Assembly (NCBI GenBank): GCA_022578965.1
Contig: MU400612.1
Coordinates: forward strand, 62,001 to 126,000
Reading direction: 5' to 3'
Length of the DNA: 64,000 nt
DNA from: Xylaria sp. FL1777
Lineage: Eukaryota > Ascomycota > Sordariomycetes > Xylariales > Xylariaceae
The translations under genes and the position numbers were made by a program. The notes below the pieces were generated by a model. That model was not told the origin of the DNA. It saw nothing but the letters and a program-made list of their open reading frames with translations, and searched no databases. This document shows positions 13,517 through 24,016 of this stretch, in pieces (within the stretch, counting starts at the first letter, position 1; every line of letters starts with the position of its first letter).

Positions 13517-13532
13517 GGAGAGATGTACAAGA

Positions 13533-13606
13533 TGATTTCGCCCGGACTTGAACCGGAGACCTTCAGTGTGTTAGACTGACGTGATAACCAACTACACCAC
13601 GAAACC
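13533..13606 (-). tRNA. tRNA-Val(AAC)
   Basis: Read on the minus strand this is a complete 74-nt cloverleaf. The acceptor stem GGTTTCG pairs with CGAAATC, followed by discriminator A. The D arm contains GTGTAGTTGGTTATCAC. The anticodon stem TCAGT/ACTGA closes a CTAACAC loop (anticodon AAC), and the T arm contains GGTTCAAGTCC. There is no intron, CCA is not encoded, and a T5 terminator follows 16 nt downstream. Confidence 0.95.
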
Positions 13607-14317
13607 AATGATTCTATGGCAGTTGAAGGTAGAGCTAATGCTATAACCTAATGCTAGTGCGCTAGCGGATAGTGGTGATAGTTAAATAATTTGGCACTAA
13701 TTTTTGAGCTTGCTGATCTACTTTCAAGACTCTATCCGCCGCCTCGACTATTATTGATCGATAATCCTGACAACTTGTAGATCGTCCTCGTTGCTGTCAC
13801 CGTCTGGAGATACAGAATGCTGACGCTCTTCGCTCTCCCTGTGGGATGAGAAAGTTTCAGGTGTGCATAGTTGTGTTGCTAATTAGAACAGCTGCCTAAA
13901 CATATCGAAACGGATACGCTGGTGTTTATGCTGGTAGCATCATATCGAAATTAGAGTCGGAAACATTCCAACCTTTAGACATAGTTAGTTTAGCATCAAA
14001 ACCGGTTCTGTAGATCGACGCGTTAGGCAAGATAGACAGACAGACTTTTGATTAGTATTACTGACCAATACTAATTACCTACCACTCTCTTTGGACATGA
14101 GCCTAGCTCAGGGAAACATGCTCAAAACATAAGCTCGCGACTCGAACCAACTTCCGTGTCCTTTCCACGTATTGCTCCCCCTTCAGAATCGGGTCTACAA
14201 TGCAATATGTTCTCTTGAGTAGTTGCCATCCTTAGCTTCTCGAACGGTCGATCAGCTATCTATTAGGCGATCTTTAGTAGCGCCTTATTTGTCTTCTCTT
14301 TAGCTCATGCCACATTC
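13607..14317. other. Intergenic, no gene recognised
   Basis: This interval lies between tRNA-Val and the decayed membrane-protein relic. No open frame or RNA gene is convincing. Confidence 0.4.
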
Positions 14318-14559
14318 CTAGACTTTGATGCCGTGTTCTGTGGTGATGGGCGCGATAGGCGTACATAACCCCACGGACGTATCATCCAAGCCCGGTGTGA
14401 CTGGATCTGACTGCGTCTGACACTCCTATAGGCTTTGTACTGTGAGACCACAAATGTGCTTGTTGACACCAAGGTTGCTGCCTGTCCGGCTAAATCGCCC
14501 CCAAAAGCGTTGGGTGTCACCAGTATGGCGGCGACGGCGCCTGTTAGGCCGAGTATCAT
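14318..14559 (-). pseudogene. Relic of a DUF2306-like membrane protein gene
   Basis: The minus-strand frame from 14559 reads GLTGAVAAILVTPNAFGGDL, then a hydrophobic stretch, then IQSHRAWMIRPWGY. This resembles the last membrane helices and the HRxWMxR signature of DUF2306-type fungal membrane proteins. The expected continuation (an IITxR-like segment) appears in another frame as APITTEHGIKV and runs into a stop at 14318. Nothing upstream restores the rest of the protein. I infer a truncated, frameshifted remnant; the family assignment is from memory of the motif only. Confidence 0.4.
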
Positions 14560-14864
14560 GGTAACGTAACCATTGGCTCAGTGGGCGGCTGGAGTGAAGC
14601 GCCGTAATGCCGGTAAGAATTGCAGTGTTGCTAATGCGCCTGCAGGTATCATGCATTGTAAGTGTAGAATTATGGCGATACGAGCAAGTCTCGATCTCAG
14701 GGAGTAGAAATACTCTCCTGGTAGGGCACCGCTGCTTGGTGGGCCTCCCACCCCATCCCACGCCTTTTCTTTCTTTCTTTTTTTTCTATTGGTTTAAGAA
14801 GAGACTTGCCTATCGTCACTGACCAGTCACGAAGGCCAGTTCTATCATTACTCAACGCGTTATT

Positions 14865-15035
14865 ATGGGATTCACTGCTATTCTGATATCAATCGTTGGG
14901 GGCTACTCACTAGCACAGCCTTGTGACAAGATCGACTATGTCTTAAAGGACCATTCTAAAACAGTTGCATATTACCCGGAATGTGCGGATTCCAAATTTG
15001 GGCAGAGCACCGGGCGGAGCGCTGAGCAAACGTGA
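14865..15035 (+). CDS. Possible small secreted protein, 56 residues
   Basis: A short open frame begins with a signal-peptide-like segment (MGFTAILISIVGGYSLA), followed by a polar region with two cysteines (at about 20 and 40) and an aromatic-rich YVLKDHSKTVAYYPEC motif. The frame stops at 15035 inside ACGTGAGAG, which could be a splice donor, so this might be the first exon of a longer gene. I do not recognise a family, and it could be chance in an otherwise gene-free region. Confidence 0.28.
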   Translation: MGFTAILISIVGGYSLAQPCDKIDYVLKDHSKTVAYYPECADSKFGQSTGRSAEQT

Positions 15036-15811
15036 GAGGAGTCAACGTCATGCAGCTTGTTGCCGCATTTAATTTGAGTTATGGCCCCAGTTCGTGGATA
15101 GCCCTCGGAGTCCATGTAGTTTGTGTCGAGATGTACTTACGTTCTACTGGTCACTCAGCGGAGTTAAAGAGTACATGAACGTTCTGGGATAACCGACGCT
15201 CACCAGAGGAGTATTACCAAGGGCGTCAAACTGCTCGAATAGCAATGCCTATCTGAGTTGAGGCTAGGTTTTCAACATGCTCATTATCCTGTGTCTCGGA
15301 ATTTAGTATTTAGTTTGAAGCTTAACTCGGCAATAAGACACGGAGACTTCCTATGTTCTGAGGCTCTATGCTTTCTTGGGTCTATCACATTTTCATTCCA
15401 ATTGACTTCAATATATTTAGAATGCCGATGCACAGCTCTAATGGCTTTAAATGCGAAGAGTTTCTGTACGTCTTGGTATATTACAAGGTATTGTTGAAAA
15501 ATAGCCGAGCTGTAGTCAGGGTGATCTGTTGATGGCTATCATCAGTCGCAAGAATGCATATCATCTAGTGTTCCAGGTAACATATAATATAATTGTATAC
15601 AGAATTTGCGTATATGTATCCTATACACATATACATTAGAATCTTAGTATACCATAGAAAAGTGCCAGCATGCACCCCAAGCGATACACAGGCAAGGTCC
15701 AATGTGTAGTTTGTTGCGGGAGCTTAGCCCATATGTGTGATTGCTAGTCTCTAGACAATGCCCTGAACAGCCGGAAGGTATACTATTGCCATCTTTTTCA
15801 ACCAGATATGA
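15036..15811. other. Intergenic, no gene recognised
   Basis: This stretch becomes AT-rich toward 15560-15680. It presumably contains the 3' untranslated region of the P450 gene. Nothing else is supportable. Confidence 0.4.
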
Positions 15812-17636
15812 TTATTCAACATCCTCACCAGCCTTGGAAAAATCCCCACCAGCGTCTTGACGATGTTGAAATGTCAGATATGGGCCGTCATGACTTGCTG
15901 TGAAATTATCAAACAACATAAAAATGTTGGGTGGCTCTTCAGTGCTAGCACCTACCGCACCAAGATTCCCACTAGCAGTGTGGAAGTCAAAGTACCACAG
16001 TGTCTTTGCTATAACGAGGGAGATTTCTAGATAGGCCATTGCTTTTCCAGCACACCCGCGAGGACCGAGCGAGAATGGCACGAAAGCATCTCGCATTATC
16101 TTTTTCCTCTCTGGCGAGATGGAATCATCTAGCCATCTCTCTGGGTGGTACGTGAATGGATCAGGGAAATATTCCGGATTGCGATGGATAGAGTAGATGT
16201 TGACGCCCACAATGGTCCCAGGAGGTATAACGCTCCCTTCCACTATGAATGGTTGAGTTCCGCTTCCGGAGAGCGGATCTCTCCAAAGAATCCCGGGTGC
16301 GGGTGGCGAAAGTCGTAGAGCTTCGTCGATACATGCCCGAAGATAGGTGCACCCTGTCAGGGGTTGCCCCTTAATCTCACTCCCACTGGTAAAGTTTGAC
16401 CGTATCTCATCGGTGAGCTTCTTGTAGCAGGCTGGGAAGCGTGATAGATAGAAGAATACAGCACTAAGAGCGGTTTTCGTGGTGTCTCCGGCTAGTTGCT
16501 TTGCAGTTAGCGAGCATATGAGCACTTAGCGTAATGGCTAAACTGACCTGCTGGCAGAAAGAGGTTTGCCTCTGCCCAGAGCTCACTATTCCGCAGGCCA
16601 CCATCTTCCGAATGGAGAGAATCCGCGACAACTTTGTAGAGATCCTGATAAGCGTCTTTGTGTTGCTTTACTCGAGAGGTGATCATTGTCTCCATTAAAC
16701 TTAGGTATCTTGTTCTCACCGTCCGGAAAATCTTCACGAAAATCAAACCAGCTCGAAAATGACGAGAAAACGGCCACTGTAGAAAGACACCACTCCAATA
16801 TGCACCTGCATCTAACATTGGGAGTATAAATCTATTGTCGTTGTTGGTTTGTAGATGGAGGTTATAGCCGAAAGCAAGAAGACCTGCGAGGTCAAGTCCA
16901 AGATGTCGAGCGTATTCTGTCACATTAACAGGATATGACTCTTGAGCAGCTAGGCTCAGTCGCCGAATAAACAAATCTACCTCATTTATCATGATAGGCT
17001 CAAATAGACGCATAAAACGTTCCGAAACTACTTGACCTATCAGTTGTCGTCGGGATCGATGAACCTGGTGATCAATCGCTGTGAGCGTTGTTGGGATTGT
17101 GAGTCCTGGTCCTAAGGCAATGTATGCCTTCGGCTTCGTAGTTCTATCACCCTTGTATATATCTAGCATCTTGGTTACATATTTGCTTAACGGCATAATT
17201 CTCGCAGACCTACCTTGGAGGGCCGTGATGGAACTGAACACAAGTTTGTTTGGACCTTGCCTCACGACATGCCCTTGATTCAGTTATCAAACACAGCTCT
17301 CTTGCATCGTGGTGGCCGAAACACTTTGAGCCTCTTGACATACCGTACTTCAGATGATTTCGCCATGTCCTTAGATGAAGCTCTCGTCTGATGGCGTAAA
17401 AGCCATTGTAAGCGTCTGAAAGTTTGGCTGTAATAGGACCGGGATAGCTGTTGAGAGGATGAAGAAAGATCTGGAATGACGCGAAGATAAAAAGCTATAA
17501 CCGATAGTATCATGTCAGTTGTCGAACCGAGAGTGATTTTTGTGAGCGACTGTTCACTCACACAAGACCCGATAAAAACCATGGAATAAAACCCAGGTGA
17601 GGACAGCAGAGTAATGAGAAGGTGCACTGCCGCCAT
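15812..17636 (-). CDS. Cytochrome P450 monooxygenase (CYP65-like)
   Basis: This is a heme-thiolate monooxygenase, probably anchored in the ER membrane by its hydrophobic N-terminus (about residues 1-33). I assign four exons: 17636-17562, 17494-17344, 17273-16548 and 16491-15812, giving 543 residues. Landmarks are the proline hinge HPLNSYPGP, the helix-I AGDTT motif (about 318-322), the ExxR motif EALR (374-377), PERW (434-437) and the heme loop FSLGPRGCAGKA, whose ligand is Cys464. The frame is intact and full length. The overall pattern resembles the CYP65 group of fungal secondary-metabolism P450s; the substrate cannot be told. An SDR lies about 1 kb upstream on the same strand, and a MITE sits 170 bp upstream of the start codon. 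Confidence 0.93.
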
Positions 17637-18638
17637 GATGATGGAGATCTCAGTGACTATTGTTTCTGCTTAGAGAAACAAAAGTCAAGTTTAGGATAGA
17701 CAAGCCACTGGCACAAAACCCCCATTCTCTTGTCATTTGATTGGCGGCCGATCTGCAGCAGGGACTGGCTGGGATGCAACAGGATAAAAGTTCCGGAGCA
17801 ACAACAGGATCTCAAAGGTTAGCTCTGCGCTAAATACTAAAAAGGTAAGAGTACTGCTACTTATGAAGCTGCTATATTAATTCAGTAAAAAATCAACTGT
17901 TAATTGGTTTTGCAGCGGTTTTGCTACTAAACAGCCCTTGTTTAGCAAATAGATCGAACAGTTTTTATAACTAAAAATTCCCTGCTAGCACAAGCTATTA
18001 GCGCAGAGCTAACCTTTAAGATCCTAGCGACCTGTATATTAGCTGATGCAAGACTTGTTAGATGCAGGTCACATACGGTACATACCTAACTAGGTAGGTA
18101 GGCATCTAGCTGTTGTATGACACCTCTCTGCTACTACCTACGCATTTCAGCCACGTCTCTTATCTGCCGGGTCTGCTTAATACGAGGCTTTTATTTAAAG
18201 CTTTAAAGGAGAGGTTAGTCTTGATTGGGAATTTATGGGACGGATTAAAATCAGTTAGCCGGTGACGTGTTTGCTAGTCCTGGTCTTACATGTCACATTC
18301 GACACTGAGTCACCCAGCCAGCAGCATTCATTTAACTTCGCAACTTTCTGGCCATGCTATGATGAGCTGGTTAGAAGAAGATTAGTAGTTGTACAAGGTA
18401 CAGTTATATACAACTACGCACGTATCCAAGTATAAGAAAGTCTAAGTGAGATTAGTGAAATGAGTCGGCTACATTAGATGAGTGATTCGGATATGAGCGA
18501 TAGCTCTTTAGGATAGAGTAGATCTACATTTGTCGATTCCAATCGACACTCCTATATACTAGTACAATCACTTACAGTTGATATAATACTTGTCAAAGAT
18601 TGCACGTCTAGATTCTCATGGACTAAGAGATATAGGAA
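17637..18638. other. Intergenic: P450 promoter, MITE and SDR 3' region
   Basis: This interval holds the P450 promoter and the 220-bp MITE at 17806-18025. The remainder contains TACCTAACTAGGTAGG-like words near 18080-18103 and no open frame of note. Confidence 0.5.
17806..18025. mobile_element. MITE-like element with 28-bp terminal inverted repeats (220 bp)
   Basis: The left end AGGATCTCAAAGGTTAGC (17806) and the reverse complement of the right end (18025) agree over about 28 bp with one mismatch, running through GCTCTGCGCTAA. The interior is AT-rich and non-coding. I could not identify a target-site duplication. The terminal sequence differs from the MITE at 9377-9565, so it is a separate family. 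It lies in the presumed promoter of the P450 gene. Confidence 0.7.
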
Positions 18639-19856
18639 TCAGCGCCGCCCAAGCTCGTCAACGATATCTTGTGCGTTTGCGACAGATAACTCAGCCATAA
18701 TCTCTCTCCACAGAGCTTTGCTAATTCGCTCGCCCTCGGATGTGTAGACGAGAGGCGCCATTCTGTTTGAGGACAAATCTTAGTTATATTACTTGAAGGG
18801 TATGGAGGAAACGTTCCATGTAAATAGATCACTTACGGCTGCAGCTCGCAATCTTCCAGGTACTGGCCGTGGGCTTCAGTTCCATGCCGCACAGCAGCAT
18901 CTGTGAGTGAACAAGCCCCGATACGGGGAGAGCGGCCCAAAATCCTACGGGGTATAGACACAATCCTGTCACCCCATGTTCCACCCGGCACGTGCCCAAG
19001 ACCTGTTCCGTAGCACCAACCTGGGTTTGGCATTGAGATAACAGCAACTGACGAAGGAACTCGTTTTGCCAGCTCAGCTACAAAAAGCTGGCCTAGAAGC
19101 TTGGAGGTAGCGTAGCGGTCGACATTCGTGAAATTCTCTCGTTTGTCCAAGGCAGATAAAAGTGGCTCGGAGCTTTTTTCCTTGAATCTGGCCCATGATG
19201 CTGTGTCCGACGATACGATGACTAAGCGGGCCGACTTTTGAGCTAGACTTTGCGTTTTGAAGATTGGAAGAAGGAGAATAGCGAGCAAAGCGGTCGACAA
19301 AACTATTACACGTGATCTCAGTACCTGCTCGCTGCCACGAACTGGAGGGAACGAGAAGAGGAGCTATTGGCGAGAGGCACTTCAATAAAAATAATGGTTG
19401 TGGCCTACCATTCACCTGAATCGTTTCTTCATGGCCCGTTGAGGGTGTCAGATCAAAGAACTGTTTCGAAACACCTGCGTTCAGAACAACGGTATCTAGG
19501 TGAGCAAGACCCTTAGCACGATCCACGAATGAGACAATGTTCTCGTAGGATTGGAGGTCCAAGTTCCAAACCTCGATCGAAACATCTAGAAGAGATGGAT
19601 GACTAGACAATAGATCTTGTCTTGCCTTGTCACCCTTGGACTCATCGCGGACGGCTAGGATCAGCTTGCTTGCACCTAAATCCAGCAGCTGGCGGGCACA
19701 TTCTAATCCAATACCGGTGTTAGACCCAGTCACGATGAATGTTTTCCCTTTGAGATTGACGTTCTGGGGAAGTGACGGAGTCTTGAAGATCTGCCGATGC
19801 AAAAAGCTTCTCGCAGTTGCACGTTTCTCTATGTTGTTGAAAGTCGGGGCAGCCAT
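18639..19856 (-). CDS. Short-chain dehydrogenase/reductase, NAD(P)-dependent
   Basis: This is an oxidoreductase of the classical SDR fold. Three exons (19856-19409, 19302-18837, 18762-18639) give 345 residues. The cofactor motif TGSNTGIG is at 43-50, LNAG at 125-128 and the catalytic YATSK at 213-217, with a serine-rich VIVSSDTASW strand before it. An N-terminal extension of about 37 residues precedes the Rossmann fold. The C-terminal exon was found by splicing CC|GTAAGT to CAG|A and restores a conserved-looking LQPMAPLVYTSEGE segment. Fungal relatives of this type often sit in secondary-metabolite loci. Here the upstream P450 neighbour makes joint action possible but not shown. The substrate is unknown. 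Confidence 0.9.
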
Positions 19857-20308
19857 CGTGTGAATGAGTCGCGAGTTCTGCAGTCACACTTGACCGATCA
19901 ACTGCGCTGTTATTTGCAATAACTGGAGATTGCTGGCCTCAAGAGGGAGATCAACATGACCAAATTAGGTAACTATGCAGGAGCTTACTGCGTAGGTAAG
20001 GGAGGCTCTGGCGGAAAAGTGCGGGTGTCACCGGGAGGGCGCCCAAGGAAACCTCGAGCCGGCTGCGGAAATTTGGGGGCTATCACATAATAAACTTGCA
20101 TAATAAATAAATAAATAAATAAATAAATTCACTATCTTTACTTTTGGGGTAAATAAACGCTTAACACGCTAACCTTTTCAATCATTTCCCTTTCCCAAGA
20201 CCGGACTGCCTCAAAACTGGGGTTAGACGCCGTTTTGTCATTAGGTAAGGTCAGGAAGTTATAGATTTTTTCGAATTTTCGTAGGACGGAGATGGATAAA
20301 CTCGAGAA
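19857..20308. other. Intergenic with (AAAT)6 tract
   Basis: This interval holds the SDR promoter and the 3' region of the repeat-containing gene. An uninterrupted (AAAT)6 microsatellite is at 20105-20128. Confidence 0.5.
20105..20128. repeat. (AAAT)6 microsatellite
   Basis: There are six perfect AAAT units. A shorter tract of the same unit lies at about 9978-9999. Confidence 0.85.
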
Positions 20309-21028
20309 CTAAGCAAAATACTTCAGTAGTCTCCTCAGCCTTCGAATACGGCTTGTCCGGCTTCTTGTCTCTTCCCGAGAGCTTTCGCTAGAGTCACTAG
20401 GACATGCGTTAAGACTCTGGGGCCGCGCCGCGACCCCATCAAGATTCTGCTCCTGCGGGTGCTGTGGCAGATCCGGGAAAGCTCCCGGGAACGTCGCGTG
20501 TGTCGGTAATGGAGGTTTCCTGGGTTTCCCCTGAAGGTTTCGGCGGGTGTCACTCTTCTCTTCAAGCGAACTAAGGCGTTTTGGGAGTCTGCACGCAGTA
20601 GGATTCAAATCAAAATAATCATGCCTTGGAGTAGAAGAACTCGGGGTAAACCCGCGAGTCCTTGGAATAAAATCCTCAGGTTCAGCCCAAGGTGCTCGAG
20701 CTTTACTGTCACGATAGGGCGGAATCCTAGGACTGGGAGTAAAACCACTAGTTCTTGGAATAAAATCCTTAGGCGTTGCCCAAGGTGCGCGGGCTCTAAT
20801 TTCGTACTCTAATTGGAAATCAATGTCAGTATTGGCACTCATATCACCTTGCGTGCTTGATGCCATATCGAACGAGCTCTGCTGATTGCTTCGATTTGTT
20901 GAATCAATCATGTATCCGCTCTGCTCATGACCGTGGTGAGACTTGTCTGACTGAGATCCCGTTGGTGTGTTATGTTTCGAGCCACGACCCAGGGCAGTCG
21001 GCCGTTCATAGGATCCATTCGACGACAT
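20309..21028 (-). CDS. Orphan protein with two 31-residue tandem repeats
   Basis: This is a single-exon frame of 239 residues that I do not recognise. It is hydrophilic and rich in Ser, Pro and Arg, with no signal peptide or membrane segment. Residues 79-100 and 110-131 are two copies of one motif, ARAPWATPKDFIPRTSGFTP and ARAPWAEPEDFIPRTRGFTP, spaced 31 residues apart. The repeats are well conserved inside an otherwise low-complexity protein, which suggests the motif is constrained, perhaps as a short binding motif (inference). The C-terminus is basic (RTSRIRRLRRLLKYFA) and could form an amphipathic helix. The start at 21028 is the first ATG. Confidence 0.6.
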   Translation of the reverse strand: MSSNGSYERPTALGRGSKHNTPTGSQSDKSHHGHEQSGYMIDSTNRSNQQSSFDMASSTQGDMSANTDIDFQLEYEIRARAPWATPKDFIPRTSGFTPSPRIPPYRDSKARAPWAEPEDFIPRTRGFTPSSSTPRHDYFDLNPTACRLPKRLSSLEEKSDTRRNLQGKPRKPPLPTHATFPGAFPDLPQHPQEQNLDGVAARPQSLNACPSDSSESSREETRSRTSRIRRLRRLLKYFA

Positions 21029-21670
21029 CCTAGTGCTGTGTTATTATTGAGCGATCCGGTGAGAGTGATAGTTCTGCGCTAATCTTACCTTTGAGAGTTG
21101 AAGTACGGTAAAGTACGAGGGGGAAATATGGAAACGGGACGTTTCCCATTTTATATGCATCTTCCAAGCCCCCATATATTTTTTAAACAAAAGCTTAACA
21201 ACTACCATGTTCTCTATTGAGCGTGACTATTTTTGTGTCTCGCAGTCCCTTTGTTTACGGCCATGGTGTTCGGTGCGAATTCTTAGAAGGACGAAAATCA
21301 GAAACAAGCTCTTTGTTCTACCCAGTTACCACTTCTGACAAAACGTTCAAAAACCGTAAGTGTAAGAGCGCATAATTATATTACTGGCAAAATCAGAAGG
21401 GCGCCAAGTCAAGCATTGACTGCTCGTAGTTCTCAATATCCCAAAGATCAGAATGGTGGTACAAAGGATAATGTAGATTAGGAAGTGAACTGGGTGAGAT
21501 GCTACCCGCCACCGCGCACCAGAGGAAAAAAGGCATGTTTTATAAATTATGAGCAAAAGTAGTAAAAGCAATATGAATCGTCTTCTAAATACTCACCTAA
21601 CAAAATTCCTCCGACTCCCTCCTTATTTATGCTTATACCATGAACTCCCTCATGCTCTTCAACTCATCTC
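21029..21670. other. Intergenic between two minus-strand orphan genes
   Basis: This interval is AT-rich at 21160-21240 and 21340-21620. A minus-strand frame at 21347-21571 has hydrophobic stretches but no family match and no good splice partner, so I leave it uncalled. Confidence 0.4.
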
Positions 21671-22393
21671 TTACCAACCTACTAGAGCGTGATTGAAGTC
21701 CCTCCGGAAGGCTTTCCGGATCCGACGGCGCTCATGAATCTGCGCAATAGCAGTAGCATGCTTCTCTCGTTCAGAGCGAAGCCTTCGCACTTCCTTTCTA
21801 AGCAGAGTATCCTTTGGATTATGCATTAGCTGTTCTAGGGTCTCAGCGTGAGCGTTGCGCATGCCCCCCACTATCTGCTGCCACTGCTCTAGCTCTAGCG
21901 CCTCGTTGTTGGTGAATTGGATGGTGACAGGGGTTAGTAGATCCGTCAAATATGGATCTGGATGCTCTCCATTAGACTGAAGGCGAAAATTGTGATTGGG
22001 TGAGCCTGGAAAGACGGGTAGTGGTAGAAGAGTGATTGGTTTGCGCGGCTGCGCTGCAATGATGTTTATGAAATAGTCAATCTGCGCTGTGGGAATTTGT
22101 GTCGGTGCAGGACCCCCATGTGGCTTGATTATTAATTTAGGGAGTGAAAGATGGGTTGGACGTTGAGGATTCCTTCTGAGAGGTCTTTTGGCCCCGTTAT
22201 CCACTGTTAGTAGAGCCTCATTGATGCGCGGGGTGAAGTTCTCCATCAGATTGATAGGTAGTAAGGTAATTGAAAAAACTGGTCTATAATTTGAACGGCC
22301 TGGGCCTAGTTCGCTAAGTTTACCTTCATTTCTAAGGGAACTTTGGGCTCTTATAATTTTAGGTAGTAGCTCAACCGGGTATTGCCACTTCAT
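21671..22393 (-). CDS. Orphan hypothetical protein, 240 residues
   Basis: This is a single-exon open frame with its first ATG at 22393. The N-terminal two thirds is Pro/Leu/Ile-rich with no recognised domain. The C-terminal segment (about 165-235) is a predicted helix, charged and Arg/Glu-rich (LRKEVRRLRSEREKHATAIA), and probably a coiled coil. No signal peptide or membrane segment is visible. It could be a lineage-specific gene or a fragment of an old element. I cannot assign a function. Confidence 0.5.
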   Translation of the reverse strand: MKWQYPVELLPKIIRAQSSLRNEGKLSELGPGRSNYRPVFSITLLPINLMENFTPRINEALLTVDNGAKRPLRRNPQRPTHLSLPKLIIKPHGGPAPTQIPTAQIDYFINIIAAQPRKPITLLPLPVFPGSPNHNFRLQSNGEHPDPYLTDLLTPVTIQFTNNEALELEQWQQIVGGMRNAHAETLEQLMHNPKDTLLRKEVRRLRSEREKHATAIAQIHERRRIRKAFRRDFNHALVGW

Positions 22394-22945
22394 CACAAAG
22401 AAATGCCATAAAGATATTACTAGGCGCCATTACTACTCTCTCTCGATTGTTACCTCAAGATATTTAAGGAACAATCATGTAAACAGTTATATCCATTGTC
22501 GAGACACACAAGGTTACTACGTAGCTCTTTAGCGTTTTTGATGTAGTTATTATCGCCAAGAATACGCGCTAAGAACGAAAGCCCTGGGTCAGTGGGTTGA
22601 TGACATCATGGCGATCAGCAGAAACGTCAATCTAGACATGTATGAATACAACTCTTGGGTTTGCCTTGGCATGCCATAAAATGATCCTAGGGTCATCATG
22701 GCCACGCCTCTACCAGGTTTCTGTTGCTATGCTACGTCAGCGGCAGAGAATGTTCAATGCTCTGCTTTAAGAAAAGCTGCCTCCAGGGACATTATATGAT
22801 ATGTCCTGGCTCCCTCGAGAGTCGCACATTCTACCACCCACCGTTAACCGAGGTTGCATGAGCCAAATGATTTCCATCTATCGTGTGCGTTCAATATAAC
22901 GGGCCAATGTGCAGTGACGGAAAACAGCTAGAAATTCCAATTAGA
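22394..22945. promoter_or_regulatory. Divergent intergenic region upstream of GH128 gene
   Basis: This interval separates the divergent orphan gene and the glycosidase gene, so it holds both promoters. An in-frame upstream start at 22883 would add 21 residues before the likely signal peptide, and I reject it as the true start. Confidence 0.4.
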
Positions 22946-24016
22946 ATGAAGAGAAGTTTGTCGAAGGGGGCGGCTATGGCCGTGGGAATACTGGCCATGG
23001 GTATACTGGCCCAGACCGACCAGACCCCAAAGAGAGGAATGGGATATATTGGCGATTCCGACTCCCACGACGCGGATTACGACGTATTGCTATCATCAAA
23101 GTCGCCAATTAATTGGTACTTCACTTGGTCACCTGTCGCAGCACCCTCAGACATATTCCCCAATGACTCTCAATCACGCATCGAATTCGTACCAGCGCTG
23201 CCAAGCACAGATAACCTCGACGACAACATCGCCGCGCTAGATCGAGTACCAAACTCTTCAAAGCATCTCTTCACATTCAATGAGCCTGATGGTTCTACAG
23301 ACTCAGGAGGTTCTAACATAAGTCCCGATGACGCGGCCAAAGCGTATATCGAGAAAATCGTGCCCTTACGAGATCGCTTCCAGATCTCTCATCCGAGTGT
23401 CACTGGATCTTCGAGGGGCCTTCAGTGGTTGAGCGACTTCAACTCTTCGTGCTGGGATATCGACTCGGACAAGGGGTGTCCTGCAGACTTCGTAACGGCA
23501 CATTTCTACGGAGAATTTGAGGGTCTGTCGTCCTGGCTGGACCAGTTGTCCAAGTGGTATAATCAGAGCGGCAGTGGCCTTGACAGTGACTTGAGGATCT
23601 GGGTGAAAGAGTTAGCACTCCCTCAGGCTGATCAGGACACGACGTTTGCCATGATGAATCAGACGCTTCCGTACCTGGATCAGCTACAGTATGTGGAAAA
23701 ATACGCGTGGTTCGGAGCTTTCCGCCCAAAGGAAGCCAATGAATGGACGGGTGACGGAGTGGCTCTGTTCCAGAGCGACGGCGGACTTAGCGAGCTAGGA
23801 TCGTACTATCTCGGAGGAGAAGCTAACGGCTTCAAAGTCGGTCAGCAGGGAGATTCCAGCGGTGGAAGCGGGGATAATGGAGGTAATGATGACAATAGCG
23901 GCGGCGGAGGTATTAACGATGATGGGACAGGAGACGCTAACGATTCGACAGGTCTTCGAACCTCACTGCCGACTTTGTTGCTTATGATTACAATGGCATG
24001 CTATTGGAACTTATAA
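22946..24016 (+). CDS. GH128 (Asl1-like) glycosidase, probably GPI-anchored
   Basis: This is probably a cell-wall beta-1,3-glucan-acting glycosidase, secreted and attached to the plasma membrane or wall. It has a single exon of 356 residues. I chose the start at 22946 because a signal peptide follows at once (MKRSLSKGAAMAVGILAMGI). The TIM-barrel landmarks are the YFTWSP strand (about 58-63), the acid/base motif FTFNEPD with Glu113, DFVTAHFYG (about 181-189), and a second catalytic-type glutamate in IWVKELALP (Glu222). The last matches the position of the family's TE-type nucleophile motif, although the flanking residue is Lys instead of Thr. A Gly/Asp/Ser-rich linker and a hydrophobic C-terminal tail (LPTLLLMITMACYWNL) fit GPI attachment. 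GH128 enzymes are known fungal beta-1,3-glucanases. Confidence 0.88.
   Translation: MKRSLSKGAAMAVGILAMGILAQTDQTPKRGMGYIGDSDSHDADYDVLLSSKSPINWYFTWSPVAAPSDIFPNDSQSRIEFVPALPSTDNLDDNIAALDRVPNSSKHLFTFNEPDGSTDSGGSNISPDDAAKAYIEKIVPLRDRFQISHPSVTGSSRGLQWLSDFNSSCWDIDSDKGCPADFVTAHFYGEFEGLSSWLDQLSKWYNQSGSGLDSDLRIWVKELALPQADQDTTFAMMNQTLPYLDQLQYVEKYAWFGAFRPKEANEWTGDGVALFQSDGGLSELGSYYLGGEANGFKVGQQGDSSGGSGDNGGNDDNSGGGGINDDGTGDANDSTGLRTSLPTLLLMITMACYWNL

Noticed and set aside
22883..22945. Upstream start of the GH128 gene
   Set aside because: It would place 21 polar residues before the signal peptide. The ATG at 22946 fits secretion.
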